64,000 nt of DNA from Pseudoxanthobacter soli DSM 19599 (GTDB taxonomy: Bacteria > Pseudomonadota > Alphaproteobacteria > Rhizobiales > Segnochrobactraceae), in the NCBI RefSeq assembly GCF_900148505.1, contig NZ_FRXO01000012.1, positions 59,252-123,251 on the forward strand. The letters run 5' to 3'. The notes beneath the pieces were generated by a model. It was given only the letters and a program-made list of their open reading frames with translations, was not told the DNA's origin and did not search any database. Below are positions 24,861-33,601 of the stretch, piece by piece (position 1 is the first letter of the stretch; each line of letters opens with the position of its first letter). Position numbers and translations under genes: made by a program.

Positions 24861-25726
24861 TGCCCGGTCCCTCTCGCGGTGGCGTGGCGCTCCGGCGCCT
24901 CGCCGGCTTCGTGCCGCTTGCCCTGCTGCTTGCCACGCCGGTGCTCGCAGCCGATCCCTCCACCGCATCGACGCAGGGGGCGACGTCCGCACCGGCACCG
25001 CCCGGCGCGCCGGGCGAGGTTCCGGCCGCGCCCCCGCCCGCCGGTGACCGGCCGACCTTCACCGGCTCGCTCTATTTCTGGGCGAGCGCGCTCAACGGCA
25101 CCACGTCCACGCTGCCGCCGCTGCCGGCGGTCGGCGTCGATCTCTCCTTCAGCGACGTGATGAAGAATTTCGACGGCGGCCTGATGGGCGCCGGAGAGAT
25201 GCGCATCGGGCGCTGGGGGTTCCTCGGCGACTTCATGCTCTCGCAGGTCTCGCCGGACGGCACCATGCCGGGCCCGGATGGCGCAGGGGTCGAGGTGCGC
25301 TCGCGCAGCCTGACGCTTCAGGCCAGCGCGCTCTATCGGCTCTATAAATCCGCCTATCTCTCGGTCGACGCGGGCGCGGGCCTGCGCTTCTGGCATCTCG
25401 ACAACAGGCTGACGATCGATCCAGGCCGGCTGCCTTCGGGCCTGAGCTACAGCCGCAGCGAGAACTGGGTCGATCCGGTCATCGCCGGGCGCCTCAATAT
25501 CGACCTCGGCGGGCCCTGGGGCCTGACGCTCTACGGCGATGTCGGCGGGTTCGATATCGGCTCGGACGTCACCTGGCAGGCGATCGGCACGGTGAACTAC
25601 CAGTGGAACGACAAGCTGGCGCTGCGGCTCGGCTACCGCGCGCTTTCGGTTGACTACCACGCCGGCAGCTTCGCCTACGATGTGCGGATGCAGGGGCCGG
25701 TGATCGGCGCCAGCTACCGGTTCTAG
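24860..25726 (+). CDS. Outer-membrane beta-barrel-like protein, function unknown
   Basis: This 288-residue protein has a signal peptide ending VLAADPS and a Pro/Ala-rich linker (about 30-65). Alternating hydrophobic strands follow (FTGSLYFWASALNG, LSVDAGAGLRFWHL, KLALRLGYRALSVDYH). It ends in aromatic YRF, the usual outer-membrane sorting signal. The start overlaps the sulfatase stop (TGATG) after GGAGGA. I do not recognise a functional family. Its position suggests a surface partner of the sulfatase or an outer-membrane channel for its product. Confidence 0.8.
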   Translation: MPGPSRGGVALRRLAGFVPLALLLATPVLAADPSTASTQGATSAPAPPGAPGEVPAAPPPAGDRPTFTGSLYFWASALNGTTSTLPPLPAVGVDLSFSDVMKNFDGGLMGAGEMRIGRWGFLGDFMLSQVSPDGTMPGPDGAGVEVRSRSLTLQASALYRLYKSAYLSVDAGAGLRFWHLDNRLTIDPGRLPSGLSYSRSENWVDPVIAGRLNIDLGGPWGLTLYGDVGGFDIGSDVTWQAIGTVNYQWNDKLALRLGYRALSVDYHAGSFAYDVRMQGPVIGASYRF

Positions 25727-25734
25727 AGCGCTTT

Positions 25735-25760
25735 CCGGTCGGATGAGGCCGTCCGACCGG
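25735..25760. terminator. REP-like hairpin (copy 3) between convergent genes
   Basis: CCGGTCGGA and TCCGACCGG form a perfect 9-bp stem around 8 nt. It begins within the same GCGCTTTCC motif (25728) that opens the repeats at 15687 and 40940. It separates the beta-barrel gene from the convergent serine hydrolase. Confidence 0.6.
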
Positions 25761-25768
25761 GACGCCCG

Positions 25769-26980
25769 CTACGCGGCGTGGGCAGGCTCGGCCGTCGCGG
25801 CGACGCAGTCGAGCGCGGCATAGACGGCCTGTCGCACGCGCTGCTCGCGCGGGTCGTCGAACGGCAGCGGGCCCAGCCGGTTGGGCGTGTAGGCGTAGCC
25901 GATCTGCCGGTCGGGATCGCAGAATCCGAACGAGCCGCCGAGGCCCGGCATCCCGAACGCTCTCGGCGAGGGACTGTAGGCGAACCCGCCCCCCGGCCGG
26001 ACGAAGCCGAGGTGCCAGTTGGTTTCCACGCCCATCACCGCATCCCGCCGGCCGAGCGGAGGAGGGGTCTGCGGCGCGAGCAGATCCTGGAGGATGTGCG
26101 GTGCCAGCGGGCTCTCGTCCGGGGACGCGAGCATCGCGTAGAGCCTGGCGATGGCGCGCGCCTCGCCAATTCCGTTCGCCGAGGGAAATTCGAGCGCGAG
26201 CCAGTCGGGTTCGTTGAGGTTGAGGTCGGGGATCTCGCGAACGGTCCGGTGCAGCCGCGAGAACGGATTGAGCGCCTGGCGCACCAGACCGAACGGCGCA
26301 TGGCCGAGCGCGGCCGCGAAGCGCGGCATCCACGAGCCTTCGACCCGCGCCATGTCGTCGATCTCGTCCGCGGAAATCCCGAACCGGAACCGCAGCTCGG
26401 CCGGAAGTGCGACCTCGTCCTGGAACCACTGGCCGAAGGAACGGCCGAGCGGATCGGTCCGTGAAATCACCTCGGCGAGCAGCGGGCCGAAGGTGGCGAG
26501 GTGGTAGCCCCAGCGCGTGCCGGGTGGCCAGTCCGGCGTCATCTGTTCGAGGAAGGCGACCCGGGCGTCGTGGTCGCCGAGATCGCCGCGGGTGACGACA
26601 CGGCCGAAGAAGACGAGGCCCGCCGAATGGTTGAGCAGGTCGCGGACGCGGATCGCCTCCTTGCCATTGGCGGCGAACGCCGGCCAGAACGCGGCGACCG
26701 GCTGGTCGAGATCGAACTGCCCGCGGGAGGCCGCGATCAGCGCGGCCGCCGCCGTGATGCCCTTTCCCGTGGAGAGCACGGGCACAACGGTGTGTTCGTC
26801 CCAGGGCTTGCGGGCGGCCGCATCCTGCATCCCGCACCAGAGATCTACGACCTTGCGGCCGCCATGATAGACGCAGACGGCGGCGCCGGTTTCCTCGCCC
26901 GCCTCGAAATTCCGGCCGAATGCCTCTGCCACCAAGCCGAAGCCGGGCTCCGCCATGCCTTCCACGCGCATCTCGTCCAT
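25769..26980 (-). CDS. Serine hydrolase, class C beta-lactamase/EstB-like fold
   Basis: This 403-residue protein has the Ser-x-x-Lys motif (VLSTGKGITAAAA) and a Tyr near WGYHLATFGPLLAEV in the place of the Y-x-N element. No signal peptide is seen, so it is probably a cytoplasmic esterase and not a penicillin-binding enzyme. The C-terminal GLGGSFGFCDP region replaces the KTG box. In-frame ATGs at 26971 and 26956 are alternative starts. It is co-oriented with the SDR at 27113-27907, 132 bp away. Confidence 0.88.
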   Translation of the reverse strand: MDEMRVEGMAEPGFGLVAEAFGRNFEAGEETGAAVCVYHGGRKVVDLWCGMQDAAARKPWDEHTVVPVLSTGKGITAAAALIAASRGQFDLDQPVAAFWPAFAANGKEAIRVRDLLNHSAGLVFFGRVVTRGDLGDHDARVAFLEQMTPDWPPGTRWGYHLATFGPLLAEVISRTDPLGRSFGQWFQDEVALPAELRFRFGISADEIDDMARVEGSWMPRFAAALGHAPFGLVRQALNPFSRLHRTVREIPDLNLNEPDWLALEFPSANGIGEARAIARLYAMLASPDESPLAPHILQDLLAPQTPPPLGRRDAVMGVETNWHLGFVRPGGGFAYSPSPRAFGMPGLGGSFGFCDPDRQIGYAYTPNRLGPLPFDDPREQRVRQAVYAALDCVAATAEPAHAA

Positions 26981-27112
26981 CCCTCGCCGCCGCCTCGTCC
27001 GCTCGCGACGGACATCCGTCGAACCCCGACGGATGCCGCGATGTTCCCCGGCGTCGCCAGGAGTGGCGCGTTCGGGACGGCGAAAGGCGGCGGGAGCGGG
27101 CGGGGTCCGCGC

Positions 27113-27907
27113 TCAGGCAGGCCGGTAGCGAACGGCCATCGTCGCGCTGGAGAGGTGCGGCAGCATCGCCGCGCGGGCGGCCTCCCACGCCTCCCACTCC
27201 GCGGCGTCCATCAGCGACGGGATGGTCGCGAACTCGCCGCGATCGAGGCCGACGAGGGCGGCGTCCACCAGATCCGCCGCCGTCATCACCCACTCCTTCG
27301 GCAGGTTGCTGGCGGGCAGGCCGGCGATGTCCCAGAACTCGGTGCCCGTCGCGCCCGGCAGCACCACCTGCACGGTGACGCCGGAGCCCGCGAGTTCCTT
27401 GCGCAGCGACTGGCTGAAGGCCAGCAAGAACGCTTTCGTGCCGCCATAGACCCCGTTCAGGAGTTCGGGGCCGATCGCCACGATGGACGAGATGTTAACG
27501 ATCATGCCCTTCCCGCGTTCCCGGAACCGCGGAACGGCCGCGTAGGTGAGCCGCATCGGCGCGACGACGTTGATCGCCACCATCGCCTGCATCTCGCGGA
27601 CATCGGCGTCAGCGAGGGGCGCGGCGCTGCCGAAGCCGGCATTGTTGACGAGGTGCGTGATGGTATCGTCCCCGGCGAGGATCGCCTCGACCTTCGCGAG
27701 CCCCTCCTCGCTGCCGAGATCGGCCGCAACGGTGCGGACCCCGACGCCGTGGCGCGCCGTCAGTCCGGCGGCGACCTCCGCGAGCCGCGCCTCGTTGCGG
27801 GCGACGAGGATCAGGTCGTGTCCCCGTGCGGCGAAGCGGTCGGCATAGACCGCGCCGATGCCGGACGACGCGCCGGTGACGAGGACCGTGCCCTTGTGTG
27901 CGCTCAT
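27113..27907 (-). CDS. Short-chain dehydrogenase/reductase
   Basis: This 264-residue classical SDR has TGASSGIG at about residue 11, NNAGFG near the middle and catalytic YGGTK. It belongs to the DltE-like group. It is divergent from the GlxA/FtrA-type regulator across 118 bp containing an ATGAC/GTCAT inverted repeat, so that regulator probably controls it. The substrate is unknown. Confidence 0.9.
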   Translation of the reverse strand: MSAHKGTVLVTGASSGIGAVYADRFAARGHDLILVARNEARLAEVAAGLTARHGVGVRTVAADLGSEEGLAKVEAILAGDDTITHLVNNAGFGSAAPLADADVREMQAMVAINVVAPMRLTYAAVPRFRERGKGMIVNISSIVAIGPELLNGVYGGTKAFLLAFSQSLRKELAGSGVTVQVVLPGATGTEFWDIAGLPASNLPKEWVMTAADLVDAALVGLDRGEFATIPSLMDAAEWEAWEAARAAMLPHLSSATMAVRYRPA

Positions 27908-27980
27908 GATGCTGTCCTTCCCGTGCGTCGCCGCTCTTGTTCGGTGGAGAGCAGGCTAGCGCTTGTGGCGCGCGGCCGGG

Positions 27981-28008
27981 ATGACATATAAACGGCAATT
28001 ACGGTCAT
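27981..28008. promoter_or_regulatory. Candidate operator between SDR and GlxA-type regulator
   Basis: ATGAC and GTCAT form an inverted repeat with an 18-nt spacer in the divergent gap. The half-site recurs as TGACG/CGTCA upstream of the next SDR (29068-29083). This suggests one regulator acts on both. Confidence 0.4.
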
Positions 28009-28025
28009 AACGGCGGAGGTCGCTG

Positions 28026-29000
28026 ATGTCGCGCATCGGCTTCATCATGGAAGACGGCTTCCAGGCGATGGGAATGGCCGCGCTGTCGGCCTTCGAACTC
28101 GCCAATGTCGCGCTCGGCAGAGAGGTCTACCGGCTGACCGTGATGTCGGAGAAGGGCGGCACGATCCGCTCGTCGCTCGGGATCGGCATCGAGACGGAGC
28201 CGCTCGGCCCGTTTCCCGACACGCTGATCGTGGTCGGCGAACTGGTGCCGCGCCCGATCACGCCCGGGCTTCGCGCCTATATCGCCGAGGCGGGCCGCGA
28301 ATGCCGCCGCGTCGCCGGCATCTGCACCGGCGCCTTCCTGCTGGCGGAGGCGGGACTGCTCGACGGCCGCACCGCCACCACCCACTGGGCCCACGCGCGC
28401 AATCTGCAGGAGCGGTTTCCCGGCGTCACCGTCGACGATGATCGCATCTTCATCCGCGACGGCAATATCTGGACGTCGGCCGGCATGAGTTCGGCTATCG
28501 ACCTGACGCTGGCGCTGATCGAGGACGATCACGGCGCCGAGCTGTCGCGCGCCATCGCCCGCAAGCTGGTGGTCTATCACCGGCGGCCGGGTGGCCAGTC
28601 GCAGTTCTCCGCGCTGCTCGAACTGGAGCCGCGATCCGACCGCGTGCGGCGGGCGCTGATCCATGCCAAGGAGAACCTGCGCAATCCCCTGACGGTGGAA
28701 GAGCTTGCGGACGCGGCGAGCCTCAGCCCGCGCCAGTTCAGCCGGCTGTTCCGCGAGGAGACCGGCCAGTCGCCGGCCAAGGCCGTCGAGCGGCTGCGGC
28801 TCGAAGCCGCGAAGGCGATGATCGAGGACGGACGCCATTCCCTCGACATCGTCGCCCGCGACACCGGCTTTTCGGACCGCGACCGCATGCGCCGGGCCTT
28901 CCTGCGCTCGTTCGGGCAACCGCCCCAGAGCCTGCGCCGCAGCCTGCGGCTGATCGAGGGCGGCGAGGCGACTGAGGCCGACGAAACCGACGCCGCGTGA
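28026..29000 (+). CDS. GlxA/FtrA-like AraC regulator with DJ-1/PfpI domain
   Basis: This 324-residue regulator has an N-terminal DJ-1/PfpI-like domain. Its nucleophile-elbow-like CTGAFLLAEAGLLDGRTATTHW, about residues 98-119, carries a conserved cysteine. A C-terminal AraC double HTH follows (LTVEELADAASLSPRQFSRLF and IVARDTGFSDRDRMRRAFLRSFG). GGAGG lies 6 nt before the ATG. It is divergent from one SDR and 171 bp upstream of another, both candidate targets. The inducer is unknown. Confidence 0.9.
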   Translation: MSRIGFIMEDGFQAMGMAALSAFELANVALGREVYRLTVMSEKGGTIRSSLGIGIETEPLGPFPDTLIVVGELVPRPITPGLRAYIAEAGRECRRVAGICTGAFLLAEAGLLDGRTATTHWAHARNLQERFPGVTVDDDRIFIRDGNIWTSAGMSSAIDLTLALIEDDHGAELSRAIARKLVVYHRRPGGQSQFSALLELEPRSDRVRRALIHAKENLRNPLTVEELADAASLSPRQFSRLFREETGQSPAKAVERLRLEAAKAMIEDGRHSLDIVARDTGFSDRDRMRRAFLRSFGQPPQSLRRSLRLIEGGEATEADETDAA

Positions 29001-29067
29001 CGTCACGGATTGGGTGAGCGTTCCCCCGGCCTGCCCGGTCCGAAAAGCAGTGCGGTGTGTCCGGAAT

Positions 29068-29083
29068 TGACGCTTTATCGTCA
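29068..29083. promoter_or_regulatory. TGACG-N6-CGTCA inverted repeat upstream of SDR
   Basis: A perfect 5-bp inverted repeat with an AT-rich CTTTAT spacer lies 88 bp before the SDR at 29172. It shares the TGAC/GTCA half-site with 27981-28008. Confidence 0.4.
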
Positions 29084-29171
29084 TTTGAGACATTGCCAGC
29101 CGGAGGCATGATCCGCTTCGACCGAGCGCGGCGCCCGATTCAAGGCGCCGGCGCGCAGCGGAGCCAGGACC

Positions 29172-29930
29172 ATGCAGACCACCGAAAACACCATCTTCAT
29201 CACCGGCGGCACCTCCGGCATCGGCCGGGCGCTCGCCGAGGCGTTCCATGCGCTCGGCAACAAGGTCGTCGTCGCCGGCCGGCGCAAGGCGCTGCTCGAC
29301 GAGGTCTCGGCCGCGAACCCGGGCATCGACGGCATCGAACTCGACATCGCCGATCCGGACGACATCGCCCGCGTCGCCGCGCGGCTGGTCCGCGACTATC
29401 CGGCGCTGAACGTGCTCATCAACAATGCCGGCATCATGCCGTTCGACGATGCGGGCGGACACATCGACGACGCCCAGGCGCGCCGGATCATCGACACCAA
29501 CCTGCTCGGCCCGATCCGCCTGACCTCGGCGCTGATCGAGCATCTCAAGACGCAGCCGCGGGCGACGATCATCCACAACACTTCGGTACTGGCCTACCTG
29601 CCGCTCGCTTCCACCGCCGTCTATTCCGCCACCAAGGCGGCGCTGCATTCCTATGCGCTGTCCCAGCGCTTCCAGCTTCGCGACACCAGCGTGCGGGTGC
29701 AGGAAATCGCGCCGCCGTGGGTCGACACCGACCTCATCAGGAAGAGCGGCGATCCGCGCGCCATGCCGCTCGACATCTTCATCGCGAAGACGATGGCCGG
29801 GCTCGCGACCGATGCGGAGGAGGTGATCGTCGACGAGATCCGCGACCTCCGCAACAATCCCGGCAGCGGCGAGCACGCGCTGGTGAACGCCTTCAACGAG
29901 GCGCTCGTCGCCAACCCCATTCCGGTGTGA
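29172..29930 (+). CDS. DltE-like short-chain dehydrogenase/reductase
   Basis: This 252-residue SDR has ITGGTSGIG at residues about 10-18, INNAGIMPF near 90, and catalytic YSATK near 157. The phrase APPWVDTDL and the C-terminal DLRNNPGSGEHALVNAFNEAL are typical of the DltE-like oxidoreductases. It is followed after 56 nt by an MFS exporter on the same strand, with the GlxA-type regulator upstream. The unit looks like a small regulated detoxification island. Confidence 0.9.
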   Translation: MQTTENTIFITGGTSGIGRALAEAFHALGNKVVVAGRRKALLDEVSAANPGIDGIELDIADPDDIARVAARLVRDYPALNVLINNAGIMPFDDAGGHIDDAQARRIIDTNLLGPIRLTSALIEHLKTQPRATIIHNTSVLAYLPLASTAVYSATKAALHSYALSQRFQLRDTSVRVQEIAPPWVDTDLIRKSGDPRAMPLDIFIAKTMAGLATDAEEVIVDEIRDLRNNPGSGEHALVNAFNEALVANPIPV

Positions 29931-29986
29931 CGAACGCCGGCCGGCGGCCCGAACGGGCGGCCGGCCAAGGCGCAGGATACGCGTCC

Positions 29987-31216
29987 ATGTCTGAGAAACC
30001 TGCCCCGGCGGCGGCCCTGTCCGTCGGCCGGGAAGCCACGCCCGCGGCATCGATGCTGCCGGCGTGGTTCCTCGCCCTCGGCACCTTCGCGATCGGCACC
30101 GAGGGTTTCATGATCGCCCCGCTGCTGCCGACCATCGCCGCCGATCTCGGCATGAGCCTGTCGGCGACCGCGATGCTGGTGGTGGCGTTCACACTGGTGC
30201 TCGGGCTCAGTTCCCCCGTCCTCACCGTGCTGACGGCCGGCCTGCGGCGCCGCGACGTGCTGGTTCTGGCGATGGCCGCCTTCGCCGCCGGCAACCTGAT
30301 CGCGGCGTTCGCTTCCGGATTCGGGATGCTTCTGCTGGCGCGCATCCTGATGGCGCTCATGGCCGGCCTCTATACGCCGAACGCCAGCGCGCTCGCCGGC
30401 GTCATCGTGCCGGTGGAACGGCGCGGCAAGGCACTCGCGGTCGTCAGCGGCGGCATGACCATCGCCATCGCGCTCGGCCTGCCGCTCGGCTCGCTGATCG
30501 GCCATGCCTTCGGCTGGCGCGCCACGTTCCTGATGGTCGCGGCGATGGGGGCCGTCGCCGTCCTCGGCGTTCTCGCGGGCGTGGACCGAAAGGCCGGTTC
30601 GGCGGTTGCGGTGCCGGGCATCGGCGAGCGGCTGGCCGTGGCGCGCACGGGCGCCGTGCTGCGCCTGCTGGCGGTCACGCTGTTCTGGTCCATCGGTGCC
30701 TATACCGCCTATCCCTATATCGCGCCCTATCTCGCCGCGGTGCTCGGCTTCGCGGACCGGGGCATCGGCGCGACGGTGTCGCTCTGGGGCCTGTTCGCGG
30801 CGCTCGGCGTGTTCTCCGGCGGCGCCCTGTCGGACCGTTTCGGCCCCGCCCGTGTCGCCGCTTTCTCGCTGGTCGCGCTCGGCCTCGCGTTCGCGGCCCT
30901 CGCCATCGCGACGGGGTTGCCGCAGACCGCCGCACGGGCCGTCGTGATCGGCGCGGTGGCCGGCTGGGGGTTCAGCGTCTGGGCGTTCTTTCCGGCGCAG
31001 ATGTCCCGGCTCATCGTCGCCGGCGGTGCCGGGCAGGCGTCCGTCGCGCTCTCGCTCAATACGTCGACGATGTATTTCGGCTTCTCGATCGGCAGCGCCA
31101 TGGGCGCCGGGGTCGTCGGCTACGGCGCGATCTGGATGATCGGCGCCCTCGCCGCGCTGGCGGAGGGAATCGCCGTCCTGCTCGACCGCCGTCATTCCGC
31201 CGCGCCGCCCCGCTGA
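29987..31216 (+). CDS. MFS transporter, drug/arabinose-exporter (DHA1) type
   Basis: This 409-residue inner-membrane protein has about 12 hydrophobic segments and a short soluble N-terminus. FAIGTEGFMIAPLLPTIAADLGMS in TM1 and the motif-A-like GGALSDRFGPAR after TM8 fit the DHA1 proton antiporters (YdhP/AraJ-like). It lies 56 nt after the SDR and is probably co-transcribed with it. The exported compound is unknown. Confidence 0.9.
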   Translation: MSEKPAPAAALSVGREATPAASMLPAWFLALGTFAIGTEGFMIAPLLPTIAADLGMSLSATAMLVVAFTLVLGLSSPVLTVLTAGLRRRDVLVLAMAAFAAGNLIAAFASGFGMLLLARILMALMAGLYTPNASALAGVIVPVERRGKALAVVSGGMTIAIALGLPLGSLIGHAFGWRATFLMVAAMGAVAVLGVLAGVDRKAGSAVAVPGIGERLAVARTGAVLRLLAVTLFWSIGAYTAYPYIAPYLAAVLGFADRGIGATVSLWGLFAALGVFSGGALSDRFGPARVAAFSLVALGLAFAALAIATGLPQTAARAVVIGAVAGWGFSVWAFFPAQMSRLIVAGGAGQASVALSLNTSTMYFGFSIGSAMGAGVVGYGAIWMIGALAALAEGIAVLLDRRHSAAPPR

Positions 31217-31346
31217 ACGCCCGCCGCCGGGCTTCCGACGGTTCGCGAACAAATGGGCATGGCGCGGGTTATGGCCGGATGGCCCCCGCGTCCGCACCCG
31301 CACGGGCAGGTGCTTCCGGCGGGGTCGCGGCGACGGGACCCCCTCC

Positions 31347-32630
31347 ATGCTTTCTCTGTTTCAGCTCCTGGCCGGTCTTCTCACGGTGACCGCCACCTTC
31401 GCGTGGCTCAACCATCGGGTGCTCCGGCTTCCGGACAGCATCGGCCTGCTGGTGATGGGGCTCGGGGCGTCGCTGACGCTGATCGCCATCGAGATCGTGT
31501 TTCCCGATACGCACCTTTACGCCACGCTGGCCACAGGCCTGCAGCAGATCGATTTCTACGAGGCCGTCATGCACGGCATGCTCGCCTTCCTGCTGTTCGC
31601 CGGGGCGCTGCACGTGGACTTCGGCCGCTTGCGGCGCCGCGCACCCGTGGTGGGCGCCTTCGCCACCCTCGGGGTCGCCCTGTCCAGCCTCATCATCGCC
31701 GCCGGCCTGTGGCTCGGCACCGAGGCCCTCGGCATGCCGATCGGCTTCGCCTGGTCGCTCGTCTTCGGTGCGCTGATCGCCCCCACGGATCCGGTCGCCG
31801 TCCTGTCGACGCTGCGCTCGGTCAATGTTCCGGAGAAGCTCGAAACCGACATGACCGGCGAGGCGCTTTTCAACGACGGCGTCGCGGTCGTGCTTTTCAC
31901 CATCACGCTCCAGATGGCCGCGGGGAGCGAAGGGGCTTCCCGATTCGCGCACATCGCGCAGATGCTGGTGCTGGAGGCGGGCGGCGGTGCGCTCCTGGGC
32001 CTCGCGACCGGCTATGTCGCCTATCGGGCGATGCGCGCCATCGACGACTATTCGATCGAGGTGATGATCTCGCTCGCGCTGGTGACCGCCACCTATGCGC
32101 TGGCCGACGCCTTCCACATGAGCGGGCCGATCGCGGTGGTGGTGGCCGGTGTGCTCATCGGCAATCGCGGCGTCGCCTGTGCCATGAGCGACCGCACGAG
32201 ACGCTACATCTTCGGCTTCTGGACTCTGGTGGACGACATCCTCAATGCCGTGCTGTTCCTGCTGATCGGGCTGGAAGTGCTGGTGCTGAACTTCAACCCG
32301 GCCATGGCCTGGGTGGGCCTTATCGCCGTCCCTCTGGTGCTGGTGGGCCGTTTCATCTCCGTGGCGGTTTCCGTCTCGCTCCTCGCCCGCTGGCAGAGCT
32401 TCGCCAAGGGCACCCTTGCCGTTCTCACGTGGGGCGGCGTGCGCGGCGGAATTTCGGTGGCGCTCGCGCTTTCGCTCACGGGCACACCGGCGCGTTCTCC
32501 GCTGCTCGCCGCCACCTATGCGGTCGTCCTGTTCACCATTCTGGTGCAGGGCCTCACCCTCGGATGGGTCGTCCGCAAGACGGCGGTGGTGCAGGAAGGA
32601 GGGCCGCGCGGTGGCCCGTCGGACGGGTGA
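31347..32630 (+). CDS. CPA1-family Na+/H+ antiporter (NhaP-like)
   Basis: This 427-residue inner-membrane antiporter has about 12 helices. The ion-binding motifs are FGALIAPTDPVAVLS, with the conserved Asp near residue 150, and GEALFNDGVAVVLF, with the paired Asn-Asp. Arginine-containing WGGVRGGISVALALS is the late conserved segment. These identify CPA1 sodium(potassium)/proton exchange, used in pH and salt homeostasis. It appears to be a single-gene unit ending in a hairpin. Confidence 0.94.
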   Translation: MLSLFQLLAGLLTVTATFAWLNHRVLRLPDSIGLLVMGLGASLTLIAIEIVFPDTHLYATLATGLQQIDFYEAVMHGMLAFLLFAGALHVDFGRLRRRAPVVGAFATLGVALSSLIIAAGLWLGTEALGMPIGFAWSLVFGALIAPTDPVAVLSTLRSVNVPEKLETDMTGEALFNDGVAVVLFTITLQMAAGSEGASRFAHIAQMLVLEAGGGALLGLATGYVAYRAMRAIDDYSIEVMISLALVTATYALADAFHMSGPIAVVVAGVLIGNRGVACAMSDRTRRYIFGFWTLVDDILNAVLFLLIGLEVLVLNFNPAMAWVGLIAVPLVLVGRFISVAVSVSLLARWQSFAKGTLAVLTWGGVRGGISVALALSLTGTPARSPLLAATYAVVLFTILVQGLTLGWVVRKTAVVQEGGPRGGPSDG

Positions 32631-32669
32631 GCGCCGCCGCGTCTCCGTGAGGGTGCGCAGGCGTGAGAC

Positions 32670-32689
32670 GGGCCGCGCGTGCGCGGCCC
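32670..32689 (+). terminator. GC-rich terminator hairpin after the antiporter
   Basis: GGGCCGCGC and GCGCGGCCC are fully complementary. They are followed on the plus strand by the T-rich AGCTTTGTTGTGT. It lies between the convergent antiporter and DUF4142 genes. Confidence 0.6.
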
Positions 32690-32741
32690 GAGCTTTGTTG
32701 TGTACGCCGGAGCGCCGCCGGTCGCTCGCCGGAGAGCTGTG

Positions 32742-33293
32742 TCACTCTTCCGGAAGTTGTCTCGCCATCTCCAGGTGCTGCCGCAGTTCGCCGACGGTGT
32801 TCGCGGCCCAACCCTTCAGGGCGGCATTGTCGCCCGCCTGGGCATAGCGCTCGAACAGCAGGACGGCGTTCTCGTGAGCGAAGATCTGATCCTTCCGGTA
32901 TTGCGTGTCGAAGGCCGTGCCCTGCAGCCCCTGCAGCCTCGTCAACATCTGCTTTTGCGCGGCATTCATCGCCGTCGGCAGCTTCACGTTGATGCGGTCG
33001 CTGGCGACCATGCCCTTGAGATCCGTCGTGGTTTTGCGATGGGCCTCAATCATCTGGGTCGCGAACGCCCGGGTCGCCGCGCCGGTCGACGGCTGCAGGG
33101 CGAGTTCGCTCGATTGAATTTCGAACAGGTCGCCCTGGGCCGCCTGGGTGGCGAATTCCGGGGTCGACGGGTTGGCGCTCACCATGGAATTCATGCCCGC
33201 CTGTCCGCCTTCGGTCTGCGCCGCGGCGGGCGTCGCGAGGGTGACGGGGATTGCAAGAGCGAGCGCAAGCGTCGCGAGATGAAAGGTCTTCAT
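32742..33293 (-). CDS. DUF4142 periplasmic protein
   Basis: This 183-residue exported protein has a clear signal peptide (LALALAIPVTLATPAAAQ). A ferritin-like helical DUF4142 domain follows (FATQAAQGDLFEIQSSELAL, then TRAFATQMIEAHRKTTTDLKG, then YRKDQIFAHENAVLLFERYA). GGAGG lies 5 nt upstream of this ATG; an in-frame ATG at 33305 is less well placed. Proteins of this family are often in stress regulons. GGAAC-N16-GATT occurs about 90 bp upstream but is only a poor EcfG match. Molecular function is unknown. Confidence 0.9.
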   Translation of the reverse strand: MKTFHLATLALALAIPVTLATPAAAQTEGGQAGMNSMVSANPSTPEFATQAAQGDLFEIQSSELALQPSTGAATRAFATQMIEAHRKTTTDLKGMVASDRINVKLPTAMNAAQKQMLTRLQGLQGTAFDTQYRKDQIFAHENAVLLFERYAQAGDNAALKGWAANTVGELRQHLEMARQLPEE

Positions 33294-33564
33294 CGTCGCC
33301 TCCATTCTGGTTCCGGGATTTCGGCACGGGCGGCGAACCCGCTCCGTGATGCCGCCTAATCGCCCGATCCAGCGATAGTTCCTGATCGGTCCGCGCATTC
33401 GGAGCGGGTGCGGCCGGGTACAGACCGGCCCACCGCGCCTGCGGTGCCCGTCCGGCGAAGCCGCAGGCGGTGCCGTCTTCCGGACCCATCGGCCGCAAAC
33501 CGGCGCATGGGTGCGCGGTCGTCCGGGGCCGATCGCAGGCGGGGGCAGCCTGCGGTGGGGAGAG

Positions 33565-33586
33565 ACGCCCGGGCTGACCCGGGCGT
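33565..33586 (-). terminator. Hairpin downstream of the CaiB-type gene
   Basis: ACGCCCGGG and CCCGGGCGT form a perfect 9-bp stem with a CTGA loop, 15 nt past the stop codon. No T-run follows. The remainder of the 33294-33601 gap shows nothing else convincing. Confidence 0.5.
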
Positions 33587-33601
33587 TCACCCGGGGGCGG
33601 T

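Noticed and set aside
33303..33383. EcfG promoter for the DUF4142 gene
   Set aside because: GGAAC occurs twice on the minus strand, but the -10 elements at 16-17 nt are GATT or worse, not CGTT.
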